Assembly: GCA_020848595.1 (NCBI GenBank)
Contig: JADLHV010000175.1
Location: forward strand, 1 to 5,268
Length of the DNA stretch: 5,268 nt
From: Bacteroidia bacterium
Lineage (GTDB): Bacteria; Bacteroidota; Bacteroidia; NS11-12g; UBA955
Direction: 5' to 3'
The translations under genes and the position numbers were made by a program. The notes below the pieces were generated by a model, which was given only the letters and a program-made list of their open reading frames with translations, did no database searches and was not told the origin of the DNA. Shown piece by piece: positions 4,902 through 5,268 of the stretch (within the stretch, counting starts at the first letter, position 1; each line of letters begins with the position of its first letter).

Positions 4902-5268
4902 ATGAGTAATATGAAGAAAAGAGTACTATTTGTGTCATCAGAAATGACACCTTTCCTAAACGAATCGCCACTGTCTACTGTCGCAAGACATTTACCACAA
5001 GCCATTCAGGAAAACGACCATGAAATTCGCGTACTTGTACCGCGATTTGGCGTCATCAACGAAAGGAGGAACCGCTTACATGAAGTGGTTAGACTTTCGG
5101 GTATTAATATTTCCATAGATGACAAGGACAATCCGCTAATGATTAAAGTAGCTTCTATTTCTGAAGCCCGTATGCAAGTGTATTTTCTTGACAACGAAGA
5201 TTACTTTCACCGTAAGTTTGTATTCACCGATGAAAAAAACAAATTTTTTGACGACAACGATGAAAGGG
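4902..5268 (+). CDS. Glycogen/starch-synthase-like GT5 glycosyltransferase, N-terminal part
   Basis: The first 122 codons of a gene running off the window. The product begins like the starch synthase catalytic domain (GT5): KRVLFVSSEMTPFL (6-19), then RHLPQAIQ (29-36), IRVLVPRFG (43-51), INERRNRLHEVVRLSG (53-68), KVASISEARMQVYFLDNEDYF (about 84-104) and FFDDNDER (115-122). This wording is characteristic of the GlgA-like family widespread in Bacteroidota. Known GT5 enzymes add glucose from ADP-glucose to an alpha-1,4-glucan in the cytoplasm. Aligned without gaps to E. coli GlgA as I remember it, the substrate-binding KTGGL is replaced here by NESPL (20-24), so calling it an ADP-glucose glycogen synthase is not secure. 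Either ATG 4902 or ATG 4911 could start it; 4902 is taken as the first. A good promoter precedes it. The C-terminal GT-B half is outside the window. Confidence 0.85.
   Translation, partial: MSNMKKRVLFVSSEMTPFLNESPLSTVARHLPQAIQENDHEIRVLVPRFGVINERRNRLHEVVRLSGINISIDDKDNPLMIKVASISEARMQVYFLDNEDYFHRKFVFTDEKNKFFDDNDER

Noticed and set aside
5006..5194. Minus-strand open frame of 62 codons within the GT5 gene
   Set aside because: It is antisense to conserved N-terminal GT5 residues and has no recognisable family.
1..5268. Mobile element, CRISPR, tRNA/rRNA, or an organised defence or secretion system
   Set aside because: No transposase or integrase, regular repeats, tRNA-like cloverleaf or rRNA sequence was seen; the CPBP (Abi-type) protein alone, coupled to cdsA, is not evidence of a defence locus.

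Overview
The window is an AT-rich stretch (roughly one third G+C by eye) of a bacterial chromosome, most likely from the phylum Bacteroidota. Three things point there: the family flavour of the proteins (DusB-type tRNA-dihydrouridine synthase, EI24/CysZ-like membrane protein, and the GT5 starch-synthase-like protein whose N-terminus lacks the usual KTGGL motif); two upstream regions carrying the phylum's promoter pattern (TTG or TTTG, then TAnnTTTG about 19-22 bases later); and generally weak Shine-Dalgarno sequences. I see no mobile element, CRISPR array, tRNA or rRNA.

Layout. Positions 6-422 (+) hold a RidA/YjgF-family gene with two in-frame stop codons near its 5' end, right at the window edge. 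It runs tail-to-tail, with no gap, into a minus-strand two-gene unit: cdsA (423-1265, CDP-diacylglycerol synthase) preceded in transcription order by a CPBP intramembrane protease (1258-2214), the two overlapping by 8 bases. The plus-strand dusB gene (2195-3247, TTG start) overlaps the CPBP gene by 20 bases head-to-head and a minus-strand SAM-dependent O-methyltransferase (3185-3838) by 63 bases tail-to-tail. A 49-base divergent spacer separates the methyltransferase from an EI24-domain membrane protein (3888-4664, +). A 237-base intergenic region with inverted repeats and a good promoter leads into the first 122 codons of a glycogen/starch-synthase-like gene (4902 to the window end, +).

How the genes relate. 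The content is housekeeping: phospholipid precursor synthesis (CdsA), membrane proteolysis (CPBP), tRNA modification (DusB), small-molecule methylation, a CysZ-like membrane protein and glucan metabolism. The only strong sign of functional linkage is the translationally coupled CPBP-cdsA pair, both integral membrane enzymes. The other neighbours are divergent or convergent and need not work together.

I did not find a convincing new multi-gene system. The points worth a second look are structural: the dense packing around dusB (overlapping both neighbours, with a candidate promoter inside the CPBP gene), the codon-aligned antisense overlap of dusB and the methyltransferase, the replaced substrate-binding motif in the GT5 protein, the dyads upstream of that gene, and the cluster of apparent G:C-to-T:A changes at the start of ridA.
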